DNA from: Sphingobacterium athyrii
GTDB taxonomy: Bacteria; Bacteroidota; Bacteroidia; Sphingobacteriales; Sphingobacteriaceae
Direction of reading: 5' to 3'
DNA: 64,000 nt
Assembly (NCBI RefSeq): GCF_003071065.1
Contig: NZ_QCXX01000001.1
Coordinates: 310,001-374,000, forward strand
The notes under the pieces are model-generated. The model was not told the DNA's origin, did no database searches, and worked only from the letters and a program-made list of their open reading frames with translations. The translations under genes and the position numbers were made by a program. Shown here piece by piece: positions 45,629 through 55,698 of the stretch. Position 1 is the stretch's first letter, and each line of letters starts with the position of its first letter.

Positions 45629-46972
45629 TTATTCGTTAATTAGTGATTTGAGATTGCCGTTTGCTTTAATCAGTTGAACTTCCGCCACTTTATAATCAAG
45701 CAAAGAGGTATTTAAATTATTTTGTGCATCAGCATAAGCTTTCTCTGCGTCGAGTAGATCTGTTAACGTCGCCAAACCATTCTTGTAGTTATTGTTTGTA
45801 TCCTCCAAGACGGACTTGGCTAAATCCACGTTTTTGCGATTCGACTCAATCGTCAGAAGGGTATTCTTGATTTGCACTTTGGAATTTTCCGCAGCCATAC
45901 TTAGCGCTAATTTTGTATCAGCGATATCGACCTGAAGCTTATCAATATCAATCTGAGCTTGACGGACCTTGGATTTTGTCAAGAAGCCATTAAAAATAGG
46001 AACGGATAAATTCAAGCCGATTCCCGAGAAACTAGACCAGTTTACACCTTCAGCCTTTGAAAATATAGGAAATACTGGCCCCAGGCCTTGACGTCCATAA
46101 TTGGCAGTCAGCGACAATGTTGGATAGTATTTTGAAATCTCGGCTTTTTTATTGAGCTCCAATAAGTCATTTTGCTTCGCCAGCACCTGAATCTCTGTTC
46201 TATTGGAAACATCAATTGGATTATAAACGGCATTTAACGCAACCGTTTCAAAGGTTGAGCTTGGCATGACGATCTGCTCATCCATGGACATACCGATAAC
46301 AAATTTAAGTGCATTTTCTTTAAGTTCAACTGCATTAATCAACTGCTGCCTAGATGCTTTTAAATTTGTAACTGCTACATTTGTACGATCCAAGTCAATT
46401 TTCTTGGCCAGTCCATTCTTGTATAGACCATCGATCACGTCTCTTGTTTTTGTCGTGCTTTCTAAGTTATTATCAACTGTTTTTAATTGTAATTTGGATT
46501 GATAAACATCATAATAGCTATTAGCTACTTTTTCAATTAACTGTTCATCTGTCAATGTTTTATTAATCAGGTAAAATTCGCGTGTGGTTTTCGCTGCCTT
46601 TAATCCGGTAAATACTGTTTGATTAAACAATTGTTGATTCAAACTTATCGAATTTGTTGATTGCCATTTTTGTCCGAAAGCGGCCATTACCGTTGTTCCG
46701 GGCTGACCGACGAGCTCTCCGGGCAATGCAACTTTTTGAATCATGGGATTATACGTTATTCCCCCTGTAAAATTGATCTGTGGCAATGCCCCCGATTTAA
46801 CCTCAGCGATCTTATGCTCCGCATTCTGCACATCGAGTGTCGCTTTTTTTGCATCAGCTTTATTCTGCAGAGCAAATTTGATCGCATCACTTAGGCTTAA
46901 TTGCTGTTGTGCATGACTTTGGAAAACCATCGTACCTAATAAAAGGCTGGCTAGTATTCTGATTGTTTTCAT
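45629..46972 (-). CDS. TolC-family outer membrane efflux channel
   Basis: 447 residues with a signal peptide (RILASLLLGTMVFQSHAQ). Two repeats of the TolC coiled-coil fold are visible, starting LSLSDAIKFALQNKADAKKATLDVQNAEHKIAE and later NNYKNGLATLTDLLDAEKAYADAQNNL. It lies 28 bp after tetR and 14 bp before the adaptor gene, an operon order (channel-adaptor-pump) different from the first RND operon (adaptor-pump-channel). Confidence 0.95.
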   Translation of the reverse strand: MKTIRILASLLLGTMVFQSHAQQQLSLSDAIKFALQNKADAKKATLDVQNAEHKIAEVKSGALPQINFTGGITYNPMIQKVALPGELVGQPGTTVMAAFGQKWQSTNSISLNQQLFNQTVFTGLKAAKTTREFYLINKTLTDEQLIEKVANSYYDVYQSKLQLKTVDNNLESTTKTRDVIDGLYKNGLAKKIDLDRTNVAVTNLKASRQQLINAVELKENALKFVIGMSMDEQIVMPSSTFETVALNAVYNPIDVSNRTEIQVLAKQNDLLELNKKAEISKYYPTLSLTANYGRQGLGPVFPIFSKAEGVNWSSFSGIGLNLSVPIFNGFLTKSKVRQAQIDIDKLQVDIADTKLALSMAAENSKVQIKNTLLTIESNRKNVDLAKSVLEDTNNNYKNGLATLTDLLDAEKAYADAQNNLNTSLLDYKVAEVQLIKANGNLKSLINE

Positions 46973-47000
46973 TCCTAATTTATTTGTCCTAATTTTATAT

Positions 47001-47600
47001 CTACTTCTTATTTATACCATTAAAAAACAGCTTCGTAGCCAGTTTTTGTTTCTGTAACACTTCATCAAAACGATCCTGATTTGGTATCCCAGAAATGATA
47101 TCTGAAATATTGCACATCAAGGAAAGACTCTTCATCAGTTCCACATAGATTTCCGCTGTTTCATACAAATGTTCTTCGTTGAGTTCACCCTTCTCCGCGC
47201 CTACCTTAAATATTTCATAGAGCGCCTTTACATCGCGATTATGAAGACACTGAAAGAAATCCTGCATCGAAAGCCCTTTAATCCATTCCAGGTTCTCGTT
47301 CATGTGCAACATATAATACTTGCGCACAAAAGCATCCCGCATCTCTAAAATTTTCATGATCAGATCATAAGTTGTCCCTGTATGTGCAGCAACCAACTTT
47401 TCCTCCTCCGCTCTATACTCATCTGTCAAACGTATAAGAACGTCCCGTATAAGCGCATTCTTCTCCGAGTAATAATAATATAAATTCGCCTTGGTGATTT
47501 TTATATCCTCTGCAATTTCATTCATTGTTGTCTTACTAAATCCATAATGCATAAAGCGTCTTATGGCAGCATCAATGATCTGGTCTTTTCTATCTTCCAT
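47001..47600 (-). CDS. TetR/AcrR-family repressor of the RND operon
   Basis: 199 residues. The N-terminal helix-turn-helix reads FMHYGFSKTTMNEIAEDIKITKANLYYYYSEKNALIRDVL (about 15-54), typical of TetR. The C-terminal part is an all-helical ligand-binding domain. It is the first gene of the efflux operon, so it probably represses its own transcript. An inverted repeat at 47623-47642, directly at the predicted start of transcription, is the likely operator. Inducer unknown. Confidence 0.93.
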   Translation of the reverse strand: MEDRKDQIIDAAIRRFMHYGFSKTTMNEIAEDIKITKANLYYYYSEKNALIRDVLIRLTDEYRAEEEKLVAAHTGTTYDLIMKILEMRDAFVRKYYMLHMNENLEWIKGLSMQDFFQCLHNRDVKALYEIFKVGAEKGELNEEHLYETAEIYVELMKSLSLMCNISDIISGIPNQDRFDEVLQKQKLATKLFFNGINKK

Positions 47601-47622
47601 TCTTCAAAAAACTCCTTTCTAC

Positions 47623-47655
47623 TTTCTGACTTTTATCAGAAATTGTTCAAAAATA
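47623..47655 (-). promoter_or_regulatory. Predicted promoter and TetR operator of the second RND operon
   Basis: On the - strand, TATTTTTG (47648-47655) matches the TAnnTTTG -7 box. Immediately downstream lies the inverted repeat TTTCTGA-N6-TCAGAAA (47623-47642), overlapping the expected transcription start, 23 bp before tetR. Confidence 0.65.
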
Positions 47656-47725
47656 TAAAAAGTAACATCTCGCACAAAATATATTTTGAAATCGATAATA
47701 ATTTGATATTTAGTTGACAACAAAA

Positions 47726-47750
47726 AAGGCAAACTTTAGAAGTTTGCCTT
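47726..47750 (-). terminator. Terminator after the Nudix-type regulator gene
   Basis: An 11-bp perfect stem (AAGGCAAACTT / AAGTTTGCCTT) with a 3-base loop and T run on the - strand. Confidence 0.88.
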
Positions 47751-47772
47751 GCCCTTAATAACTCAGATTTTA

Positions 47773-48444
47773 TTAAAACGCTACAGTATTCTGAAAATGT
47801 TTGAGGAATTTTCTTTTATCCAGTTTGTACAGACGGGCCGCCCGATAAGCAACTCCGGTCTGAACTTCATCCAGTTCCTTTAGAAAACCGTAATTCTGCA
47901 TTTTCTTTCTAAAATTGCGTTTATCCAATGTTTTATTTAATATTCCCTCGTAGACCAATTGCAACTGGGTGAGGGTGAATTTTTCAGGTAACAATTCAAA
48001 AGCGATCGGTTTATAAGCCAGACGACGCTGCAATCTTTCCAGACATAGGTCCAAAATCTGCTTATGGTCAAATGCCAGTTCAGGAACATTTCTCACCGGA
48101 AACCATTTTGCCTGTTTCATGTAATTTGTAACAGGCTTTGTTTTTAATTTTGTATTATCAAGTTGAACAAGGGCATAATAAGCTACGGTCAGAATACGCC
48201 CCTTTGGGTGCCGTTTGAGGCCCGCAAAAGAATGTAACTGATCCATAAATACATCTTTCAAACCTGTATTTTCATACAAAATTCTTTTTACGGCATCTTC
48301 CATCTCTTCGTCATTATCCACGAAAAAGCCTGGCAATGCCCACCAATCCTTAAAAGGATATTCATTTCTTTCAGCCAAAAGAACTTTTAATTCTCCTTCA
48401 TGAAAGCCTAATATGACACAGTCTACGGTAAAATTACTATACAA
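47773..48444 (-). CDS. Nudix-winged-helix transcriptional regulator (NrtR/AraR-like)
   Basis: 223 residues. Residues 1-140 form a Nudix fold, but the Nudix box (residues 40-62) is degenerate: the RExxEE core reads RILYEN, so two of the three glutamates are lost (I55 and N59 replace them) and the leading Gly is F40. The C-terminal part (LTQLQLVYEGILNKTLDKRNFRKKMQNYG, then TGVAYRAARLYKLDKRKF) is the winged helix-turn-helix seen in NrtR and AraR regulators. It is thus probably a ligand-sensing regulator, not a hydrolase. It is divergent from pfkA, with a palindrome between them that also occurs before the oxidative sugar operon. Confidence 0.87.
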   Translation of the reverse strand: MYSNFTVDCVILGFHEGELKVLLAERNEYPFKDWWALPGFFVDNDEEMEDAVKRILYENTGLKDVFMDQLHSFAGLKRHPKGRILTVAYYALVQLDNTKLKTKPVTNYMKQAKWFPVRNVPELAFDHKQILDLCLERLQRRLAYKPIAFELLPEKFTLTQLQLVYEGILNKTLDKRNFRKKMQNYGFLKELDEVQTGVAYRAARLYKLDKRKFLKHFQNTVAF

Positions 48445-48571
48445 AACTTCTAAATTTATTTATGTGCAATATACTGAGCTAAATTTATCGGCTACTAATC
48501 ATCGGGTTATCTGTAACAATTATACGCTTCCTAAACGTGATGCGCAAAAAAATAATGAAAAATTTATTCAA

Positions 48572-48606
48572 AGTGTAGAATATACACTATAAAAATCTTA
48601 TATTCG
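48572..48606 (+). promoter_or_regulatory. Palindromic operator and -7 element before pfkA
   Basis: AGTGTA-GAATA-TACACT (48572-48588) is a perfect 6-5-6 palindrome. TATATTCG (48599-48606, one mismatch to TAnnTTTG) follows 10 bp later, so the palindrome covers the -33/spacer region. The same half-sites and spacing occur at 25001-25017. Confidence 0.6.
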
Positions 48607-48626
48607 TAAAACCTAAAATATAGAGT

Positions 48627-49607
48627 GTGATAAAAGAAATTAAAAAAATAGGCGTATTAACATCTGGCGGTGACGCACCCGGCATGAATGCCTGCATTCG
48701 TGCTGTTGTCCGTACAGCGCTACATAAGGGCCTCCAGGTAACCGGGATTTATCAGGGTTATCAAGGTCTGATTGACGGAAATTTTAAAGAAATGGATACC
48801 CGCTCAGTGAGCAACATCATACAGCGCGGTGGTACGATATTAAAAACAGCGCGTTGTCTTGAGTTTAAAACAACCGAAGGACGAAAAATCGCTTACGATA
48901 ATTTGAAGGCAGCAGAAATTGATGCTTTGGTGGTGATCGGTGGTGACGGAACCTTTACCGGTGCGAATTTCTTCTCCAAAGAATTTGAGATTCCGATTGT
49001 AGGTATTCCCGGAACAATTGACAACGACCTTTACGGATCTGACTATACTATTGGTTATGATACCGCCAATAACACCGTTATCGAGGCCATTGACAAAATC
49101 AGAGATACGGCTGCCTCCCATGAGCGTCTTTTCTTTGTTGAGGTCATGGGCAGAGACTCGGGATGTATCGCATTAAACGCTGGAATTGCCGGTGGTGCAG
49201 AGGCCATCTTGCTTCCGGAGAAAGAGACGGCTATTGATGATCTGATTCGTCACCTGGAAGATGGTGCGATTAAAAAGAAATCCTCATCCATTGTTATTGT
49301 TGCTGAAGGTGACCAAAATGGTGGTGCATACTATGTTGCAAAAAAAGTAAAGGAAAAATTTGATCATTACGACACGAAAGTTAGTATATTAGGGCATTTA
49401 CAACGTGGTGGATCTCCAACGAGTTTTGACCGCGTATTAGCCAGTCGATTGGGGTTTGCTGCCGTGAATGAAATTTTAGCAGGCAATACACGCATCACCG
49501 TGGGGCTCCGTGGTAATGAAATCAAAACTACACCGATTGAAGAGGCTATCAGCAACAAGGAAATTAAACTTAGCCCTGATCTATTGGAAATGGCTGAGAT
49601 TTTATAA
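48627..49607 (+). CDS. pfkA: 6-phosphofructokinase
   Basis: 326 residues from a GTG start. ATP-dependent phosphorylation of fructose-6-phosphate in glycolysis. Signatures: GVLTSGGDAPGMNACIRAVV (ATP site), LVVIGGDGTFTGANFF, GIPGTIDNDLYGSDYTIGYDTA (catalytic aspartate region, about residues 128-145) and GHLQRGGSPTSFDRVLASRLG. The Gly of GGDG at the ATP site matches ATP- rather than PPi-dependent enzymes. First gene of a tight operon with a BadF-like ATPase and gapA; likely controlled by the palindrome at 48572-48588. Confidence 0.97.
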   Translation: MIKEIKKIGVLTSGGDAPGMNACIRAVVRTALHKGLQVTGIYQGYQGLIDGNFKEMDTRSVSNIIQRGGTILKTARCLEFKTTEGRKIAYDNLKAAEIDALVVIGGDGTFTGANFFSKEFEIPIVGIPGTIDNDLYGSDYTIGYDTANNTVIEAIDKIRDTAASHERLFFVEVMGRDSGCIALNAGIAGGAEAILLPEKETAIDDLIRHLEDGAIKKKSSSIVIVAEGDQNGGAYYVAKKVKEKFDHYDTKVSILGHLQRGGSPTSFDRVLASRLGFAAVNEILAGNTRITVGLRGNEIKTTPIEEAISNKEIKLSPDLLEMAEIL

Positions 49608-49625
49608 TATAAAGCAAAGCAGACT

Positions 49626-51480
<1,855 letters not shown>

Positions 51481-51504
51481 TAAGATCCACCTAGACAATA
51501 TTGG

Positions 51505-51536
51505 AGGGCTATTCAGATCGAATAGCCCTTTATTTT
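51505..51536 (+). terminator. Terminator after gapA
   Basis: A 10-bp perfect stem (AGGGCTATTC / GAATAGCCCT) with a 5-base loop followed by TTTATTTTTT. Confidence 0.9.
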
Positions 51537-51591
51537 TTCCGCTTAGGAATCAACAGGTTGGCGTTTAAGCGCAAAAAAAAGCGCTTTTGCC

Positions 51592-51622
51592 TTTTGAATT
51601 TCAAATAATCCCTCTATATTTG
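51592..51622 (+). promoter_or_regulatory. Consensus promoter of the tRNA cluster
   Basis: TTTTG (51592-51596), an 18-base spacer and TATATTTG (51615-51622), a full match to the Bacteroidota consensus, 35 bp before tRNA-Phe. Confidence 0.82.
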
Positions 51623-51657
51623 CAGCATCAATAAGGCAATTGTCTCACATTGAAAAA

Positions 51658-51733
51658 GGTGCCATAGCTCAGTTGGTAGAGCAAAGGACTGAAAATCCTT
51701 GTGTCGCTGGTTCGAATCCAGCTGGCACCACCA
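51658..51733 (+). tRNA. tRNA-Phe (GAA)
   Basis: Cloverleaf of 76 bases. Acceptor GGTGCCA pairs with TGGCACC, the anticodon loop TGAAAAT gives GAA, the T-loop is GGTTCGAATCC, and the 3' CCA is encoded (51731-51733). Confidence 0.97.
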
Positions 51734-51781
51734 AAAGAAACAGAACGCGATGTTCTGGCTTACTTTGAAAAATAATTCCAT

Positions 51782-51854
51782 GCGAAAATAGCTCAGTTGG
51801 TAGAGCACAACCTTGCCAAGGTTGGGGTCGCGAGTTCGAATCTCGTTTTTCGCT
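51782..51854 (+). tRNA. tRNA-Gly (GCC)
   Basis: 73 bases. Acceptor GCGAAAA pairs with TTTTCGC, the anticodon loop TTGCCAA gives GCC, and the T-arm is GAGTTCGAATCTC. The terminal CCA is not encoded. Confidence 0.97.
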
Positions 51855-51859
51855 CACCT

Positions 51860-51944
51860 GCCTAGGTGGTGGAACTGGTAGACACGCAGGACTTAAAATC
51901 CTGTTCCCGTTAAGGGAGTGCGGGTTCGATTCCCGCCCTAGGTA
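51860..51944 (+). tRNA. tRNA-Leu (TAA)
   Basis: 85 bases with a long variable arm (class II). Acceptor GCCTAGG pairs with CCTAGGT (one G-T pair), the anticodon loop CTTAAAA gives TAA, and the variable arm is CCCGTTAAGGGAG-like. CCA is not encoded. Confidence 0.97.
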
Positions 51945-51948
51945 CAAG

Positions 51949-51976
51949 AAAGCCCATCAGTCGATGGGCTTTTCTT
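51949..51976. terminator. Terminator of the tRNA cluster
   Basis: A 10-bp stem (AAAGCCCATC / GATGGGCTTT) with a 4-base loop and T-rich tail; it may also stop the convergent SDR gene. Confidence 0.85.
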
Positions 51977-51997
51977 GTTTACAGCCAATCGCTAAAT

Positions 51998-52744
51998 TTA
52001 CCAAGGACTAATTCCAGAATCCGGTACATTATCATCACTGAAAAACTGGCTTGTAGGTCCATCTTTTCCCAGCGTTGCGGCTCTAACCACTCTTGCTGCA
52101 GCCTCTTCCACAGTTCCAGGTCCAGAATGATGGTTAAAATCCGTCGCCGTATAGCCAGGATCAACCACATTCACTTTGAATGCCGTCTCTCTCAATTCAT
52201 AAGCCAACACAATGCTATAAGCATTCAATGCAGCTTTGGATGTGGTATATGCCGCCCCTTTTACATGATAATATTTCCAGCTGGGGTCATTATGGAGCGT
52301 AAGCGAGGCAAGTCCTGAAGTGACATTTACAATCCGGGGCTCCGCAGCCTGTTTAAGTAGATCTAGAAATGCCTGCGTCGTTTCAATGACACCAAAGACA
52401 TTCGTTTCAAATACCTCTTTGAACGTACTGACCGCTGTATCGGCGGCCGTTTGTGGGAATCCACCACTTATCCCGGCATTGTTTACAAGTACATCAAGTG
52501 TTTTTGTTTTCTCAGCAAGCTTTTGACGGGCCGAATGGATAGATTCTGGCCGGTTGACGTCGATTATAAGCGGCTCTACGTTTGTGAAACCTTCGGCATG
52601 CAATTGCGCTACCGCCTGTTCGCCTTTCACCAGATCGCGACTACCGAGATACACATAATAATCTAGTTTAAGGAACTGGCGAGCGGTTTCAAACCCGATG
52701 CTCTTGTTGGCTCCTGTAATTAGTACTGTTTTCATTTTTTTCAT
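51998..52744 (-). CDS. Short-chain dehydrogenase/reductase
   Basis: 248 residues (Met1 or Met4 start). Classical SDR: cofactor motif TGANKSIGFETAR (TGxxxGxG form), DVLVNNAGISGG, a catalytic serine in VNVTSGLASL and YTTSKAALNAY (catalytic Tyr/Lys). It is NAD(P)-dependent, substrate unknown, probably an aldehyde or ketone. It lies 60 bp after an AraC regulator gene on the same strand (52805-53698), which probably controls it. It is convergent with the tRNA cluster. Confidence 0.92.
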   Translation of the reverse strand: MKKMKTVLITGANKSIGFETARQFLKLDYYVYLGSRDLVKGEQAVAQLHAEGFTNVEPLIIDVNRPESIHSARQKLAEKTKTLDVLVNNAGISGGFPQTAADTAVSTFKEVFETNVFGVIETTQAFLDLLKQAAEPRIVNVTSGLASLTLHNDPSWKYYHVKGAAYTTSKAALNAYSIVLAYELRETAFKVNVVDPGYTATDFNHHSGPGTVEEAAARVVRAATLGKDGPTSQFFSDDNVPDSGISPW

Positions 52745-52804
52745 TTTTCTAACAACACAAAACTACAGGAAGAGTTCAGTATAAGCGGAACACATCCGCC
52801 GGTA

Positions 52805-53698
52805 TTACTGGTACATTTTACGGGTGGCTATACGGTAGTCTGAAGGTGTCTGACCAGTTTCTCGTTTAAAAAAACGGTTGAAATAAGAAGGATCAGAAAA
52901 GCCGAGTGAAAAGGCAATCTCTTTCAGTGAATAATCCGAATGGAAAAGAAGCCTTCGCGCCTCCAGCGTAATCCGCTCGTGAACATGTTTGATTGCAGGT
53001 TTTCCACTCTGTCTTTTGACAACTTCACTCAAATGCCCCGCAGAAATATGAAGCATCGCCGCGTAGTCACTCACTTCATGCCACTCCTGAAAGAATTCGT
53101 TGACCTTTGACTGAAAGTTTTTAAGTAATGTTCGCTCGGGTGAAATCGCTGTAGCACGATGCTGCTCGGAGTAGAGACGGCTAAGATAAGTGAGTAAGAC
53201 CGAGAGATAAGCGATTAGCATACGATGCCTCCATTCCCCAGCGTGTTGATCCTCTGCGGCAATTTTAGCAAAAAGATCCTCCGTAAATGCGATGGCCTCC
53301 TCATTCATGGCCAGGGCGTGCGCATCATGTGGATTACGAAGCAGTGGTAGATCGGCCAAGGAAGCATGGTGGTGCATCGACAAAAACTCGGGCGTAAAGC
53401 CCAGCCCTACACTTGTTATTTCCGCCGATTCTTCCTTTACGATAAGTTGTCCCGGAGCAAGAAAATGCAAGGTGTTATCCTGCAGCACATAGGGTTTCAT
53501 ATCGATCCATTGCCTTGCCTGGCCACCTTTCCTTACGAAGAAAACAAGGTAGTGGTCTTTTCGGTGCGGTATTAGTAAATCACCTAAGTTAGGCCTTTGG
53601 CCATTGAAATGGTACATCTTAAAATGTCTGCTACCTTCACTATCATTCGGTTCAAGCGAGTATACAGGGATTTCAGGATTGGAGAGATGTGTTTGCAT
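52805..53698 (-). CDS. AraC-family transcriptional regulator
   Basis: 297 residues. The N-terminal cupin-like sensor domain (YLVFFVRKGGQARQWIDMKPYVLQDNTLHFLAPGQLI) precedes a C-terminal pair of helix-turn-helix units (SDYAAMLHISAGHLSEVVKRQSG; YSLKEIAFSLGFSDPSYFNRFFKRETGQTPSDYR). It is followed by an SDR gene on the same strand, 60 bp away, and is divergent from a decayed GAF gene. The effector is unknown. Confidence 0.92.
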   Translation of the reverse strand: MQTHLSNPEIPVYSLEPNDSEGSRHFKMYHFNGQRPNLGDLLIPHRKDHYLVFFVRKGGQARQWIDMKPYVLQDNTLHFLAPGQLIVKEESAEITSVGLGFTPEFLSMHHHASLADLPLLRNPHDAHALAMNEEAIAFTEDLFAKIAAEDQHAGEWRHRMLIAYLSVLLTYLSRLYSEQHRATAISPERTLLKNFQSKVNEFFQEWHEVSDYAAMLHISAGHLSEVVKRQSGKPAIKHVHERITLEARRLLFHSDYSLKEIAFSLGFSDPSYFNRFFKRETGQTPSDYRIATRKMYQ

Positions 53699-53877
53699 AA
53701 GGTAAAATTACAATTATAACACCTACAAACGAAACAGCTATTTCTCGGCATATTATTTCTTTTCGCTATACAGCGCTGCAATAATAAAAAACAGCCGGTC
53801 AAAATGTAAAATAGCCAACCTTCGATCGCCAATAATTTTATACTTTTGTACGTCTTCCAACAATAATCTAATTTAGT

Positions 53878-54436
53878 ATGGAACGTCCATTTTGCAGTTT
53901 AATTTTTCCTTTGATTCCAATCCTTTTAAGACCCTAATCTCATTTCATAAGATTATACGAAACAGCTTTATGTGCTGTGGGTTTTCAGGCTACCTATGCC
54001 AAATCGCTGCTGGAGGAAATCAGAAAATATCCTGAGCTTATCCAGGGGATCGAAAAAACGGAAGATCTTATACATTACGAATCCATCGTCAAAGTGTTAT
54101 TGGCCGATCTATTGCCCAGTTCGCTGACAAAAAAATGAGATCAAGGTCATTACCATCCCTTTTTATCTCTATACCTTTAACCATACCGAGCGGTTGGAAA
54201 AAATCTTGAAAGATGCGGGTGATCATTACGACTTCAGTATACGTGATATCTCTGCGGACAATAAGCTTAATTTTATCTTGCCTTTTATCAAAGACAAGGT
54301 ATCCAAGGTATTTTTTGAAACTGAAAACAAAATTGAAGCGATCATACTAAAAGAATATACCTCTATCCACCCAAGTGTCAAATGGAGATTTCAGGAGGAA
54401 GCCATACATCTTTCAGACCGGGATTATTTGCTCTAA
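53878..54436 (+). pseudogene. Decayed GAF-domain-type protein gene, N-terminal remnant with frameshifts
   Basis: Four overlapping pieces in changing frames read as one protein. The start is at 53878 (MERPFCSLIFPL), the frame then shifts to FDSNPFKTLISFHKI (from 53910), shifts back to LYETALCAVGFQATYAKSLL... (53953 to a TGA at 54136) and continues across an A7 run as NEIKVITIPFYLYTFNHTERL... to a stop at 54436. The combined sequence of about 180 residues resembles the N-terminal part of the long GAF-domain proteins of Sphingobacteriaceae, a family identification made from memory. The remaining two thirds are missing. A relic -7 box TACTTTTG lies at 53841-53848. Confidence 0.75.
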
Positions 54437-54540
54437 TATGAAACAAAAGTAGTTATAGATTTATATTGCGAAAAATATAATATGAACAAAAATATGTACC
54501 GATCCAACAAACAGATCGTAAAAAAATATTTTTGCGATCC

Positions 54541-54610
54541 GTAATTCGGTTACAAGATTCTGTAATTGAGGTAAGCAGCGGACTGGCCCTACTCCGTAAT
54601 TTTGAATTAC
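54541..54610. repeat. Repeated GTAATT motifs and a palindrome upstream of the aldo/keto reductase
   Basis: GTAATT occurs at 54541, 54562 and 54596, each preceded by C-C or C-T. The third is part of the palindrome GTAATT-TTG-AATTAC (54596-54610), and a second inverted pair TTACA...TGTAA spans 54550-54565. This may be the binding region of an AraC-type regulator. Confidence 0.45.
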
Positions 54611-54625
54611 AAAAATGAGAAGCAG

Positions 54626-55621
54626 ATGAAAACAAGAAAATTAGGCGCGCAGGGACTCGAGATTCCAATGATAGGGTTAGGCTGCATGGGTATGAGCAGT
54701 TTTGCATCCACAGGTGATATCTATGGCAAAGCCGACGAGAAAGAATCCATTGCTACCATCCACCGATCACTGGAACTCGGTGGCAACTTTTTGGATACGG
54801 CTGATCTCTATGGACCATTCGAAAACGAAAGGCTGATCGCCAGAGCTATACGCGGCAAACGAAACGAATTTATCCTTGCCAGCAAATTCGGCTTTGAGAT
54901 CGATGACAACGATCAGGTGACCTGGCGGATAAATGGCCAGCCAGACTATATCCGCAAGTCTATCGAGCGCTCGCTGAAAAATCTCGATACCAATGTCATT
55001 GACCTCTACTATATGCACCGACCCGACCCGAATGTACCGATCGAGGAAACCGTAGGTGCAATGGGTGAGCTGGTTACGGCGGGCAAGGTCAAGTACCTGG
55101 GCATTTCAGAAGTCAATGCCGAGCAGATCCGAAGAGCACACGCTACCTTCCCGATCACGGCAGTACAGAATGAAATCTCCCTATTCGGACGCGAGGCAGA
55201 GACCAATGGCGTATACGACCTGACACAAGAGCTGGGCATCGGACTGGTAGCCTACTCTCCTTTGGGCCGCGGATTTATCACGGGTGAGATCAAGTCTCCA
55301 GACGATATACCGGAAGACGATTTCCGCAGGCTTATTCCGAGGTTTCAGGGCGAACAGTTTTATAAAAACCTGGATCTGGTGCGGGAACTTGAAAAGATTG
55401 GCAAAGAAAAGGACGTTACTTCGTCGCAGCTAGCCCTCGCTTGGCTGATCCAAAAAGGAATCGTGCCGATACCGGGCACAAAAAGAGTTCGATATGTCGA
55501 GCAGAATATTGCGGCGACCGACATCCAATTGACAGCCGAAGAGCTACAACGCATCGAAGCTATTCTGCCGGTTGGACTGAATACAGGCTCCCGTGACGTC
55601 AATATTCCCTTGCAGTCCTAA
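54626..55621 (+). CDS. Aldo/keto reductase (AKR13-like)
   Basis: 331 residues from Met at 54626; an in-frame upstream Met (54602) lies inside the palindrome region and adds a poor N-terminus. TIM-barrel NADPH-dependent reductase. The catalytic tetrad can be assigned: Asp and Tyr in DTADLYGPFENE, Lys in ILASKFGF and His in YYMHRPDP. The cofactor loop is IPIPGTKRVRYVEQN. Substrate unknown. It is followed 77 bp later by an AraC regulator gene on the same strand. Confidence 0.93.
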   Translation: MKTRKLGAQGLEIPMIGLGCMGMSSFASTGDIYGKADEKESIATIHRSLELGGNFLDTADLYGPFENERLIARAIRGKRNEFILASKFGFEIDDNDQVTWRINGQPDYIRKSIERSLKNLDTNVIDLYYMHRPDPNVPIEETVGAMGELVTAGKVKYLGISEVNAEQIRRAHATFPITAVQNEISLFGREAETNGVYDLTQELGIGLVAYSPLGRGFITGEIKSPDDIPEDDFRRLIPRFQGEQFYKNLDLVRELEKIGKEKDVTSSQLALAWLIQKGIVPIPGTKRVRYVEQNIAATDIQLTAEELQRIEAILPVGLNTGSRDVNIPLQS

Positions 55622-55698
55622 AAAAATAAATGCCATGTTTGCAGAAAGTACATGGCATTTTACTTAAATTAGTCTATCATTTAACAGGCAACAAGAGC

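Noticed and set aside
51567..51586. Hairpin AAGCGC-A8-GCGCTT just before the tRNA promoter
   Set aside because: A short 6-bp stem with a weak T tail; the strong gapA terminator at 51505 already ends that transcript.
51658..51944. tRNA cluster as an integration site with att repeats
   Set aside because: No copy of the tRNA-Leu or tRNA-Phe 3' end is visible downstream and no integrase gene is present, so no integrated element can be claimed.
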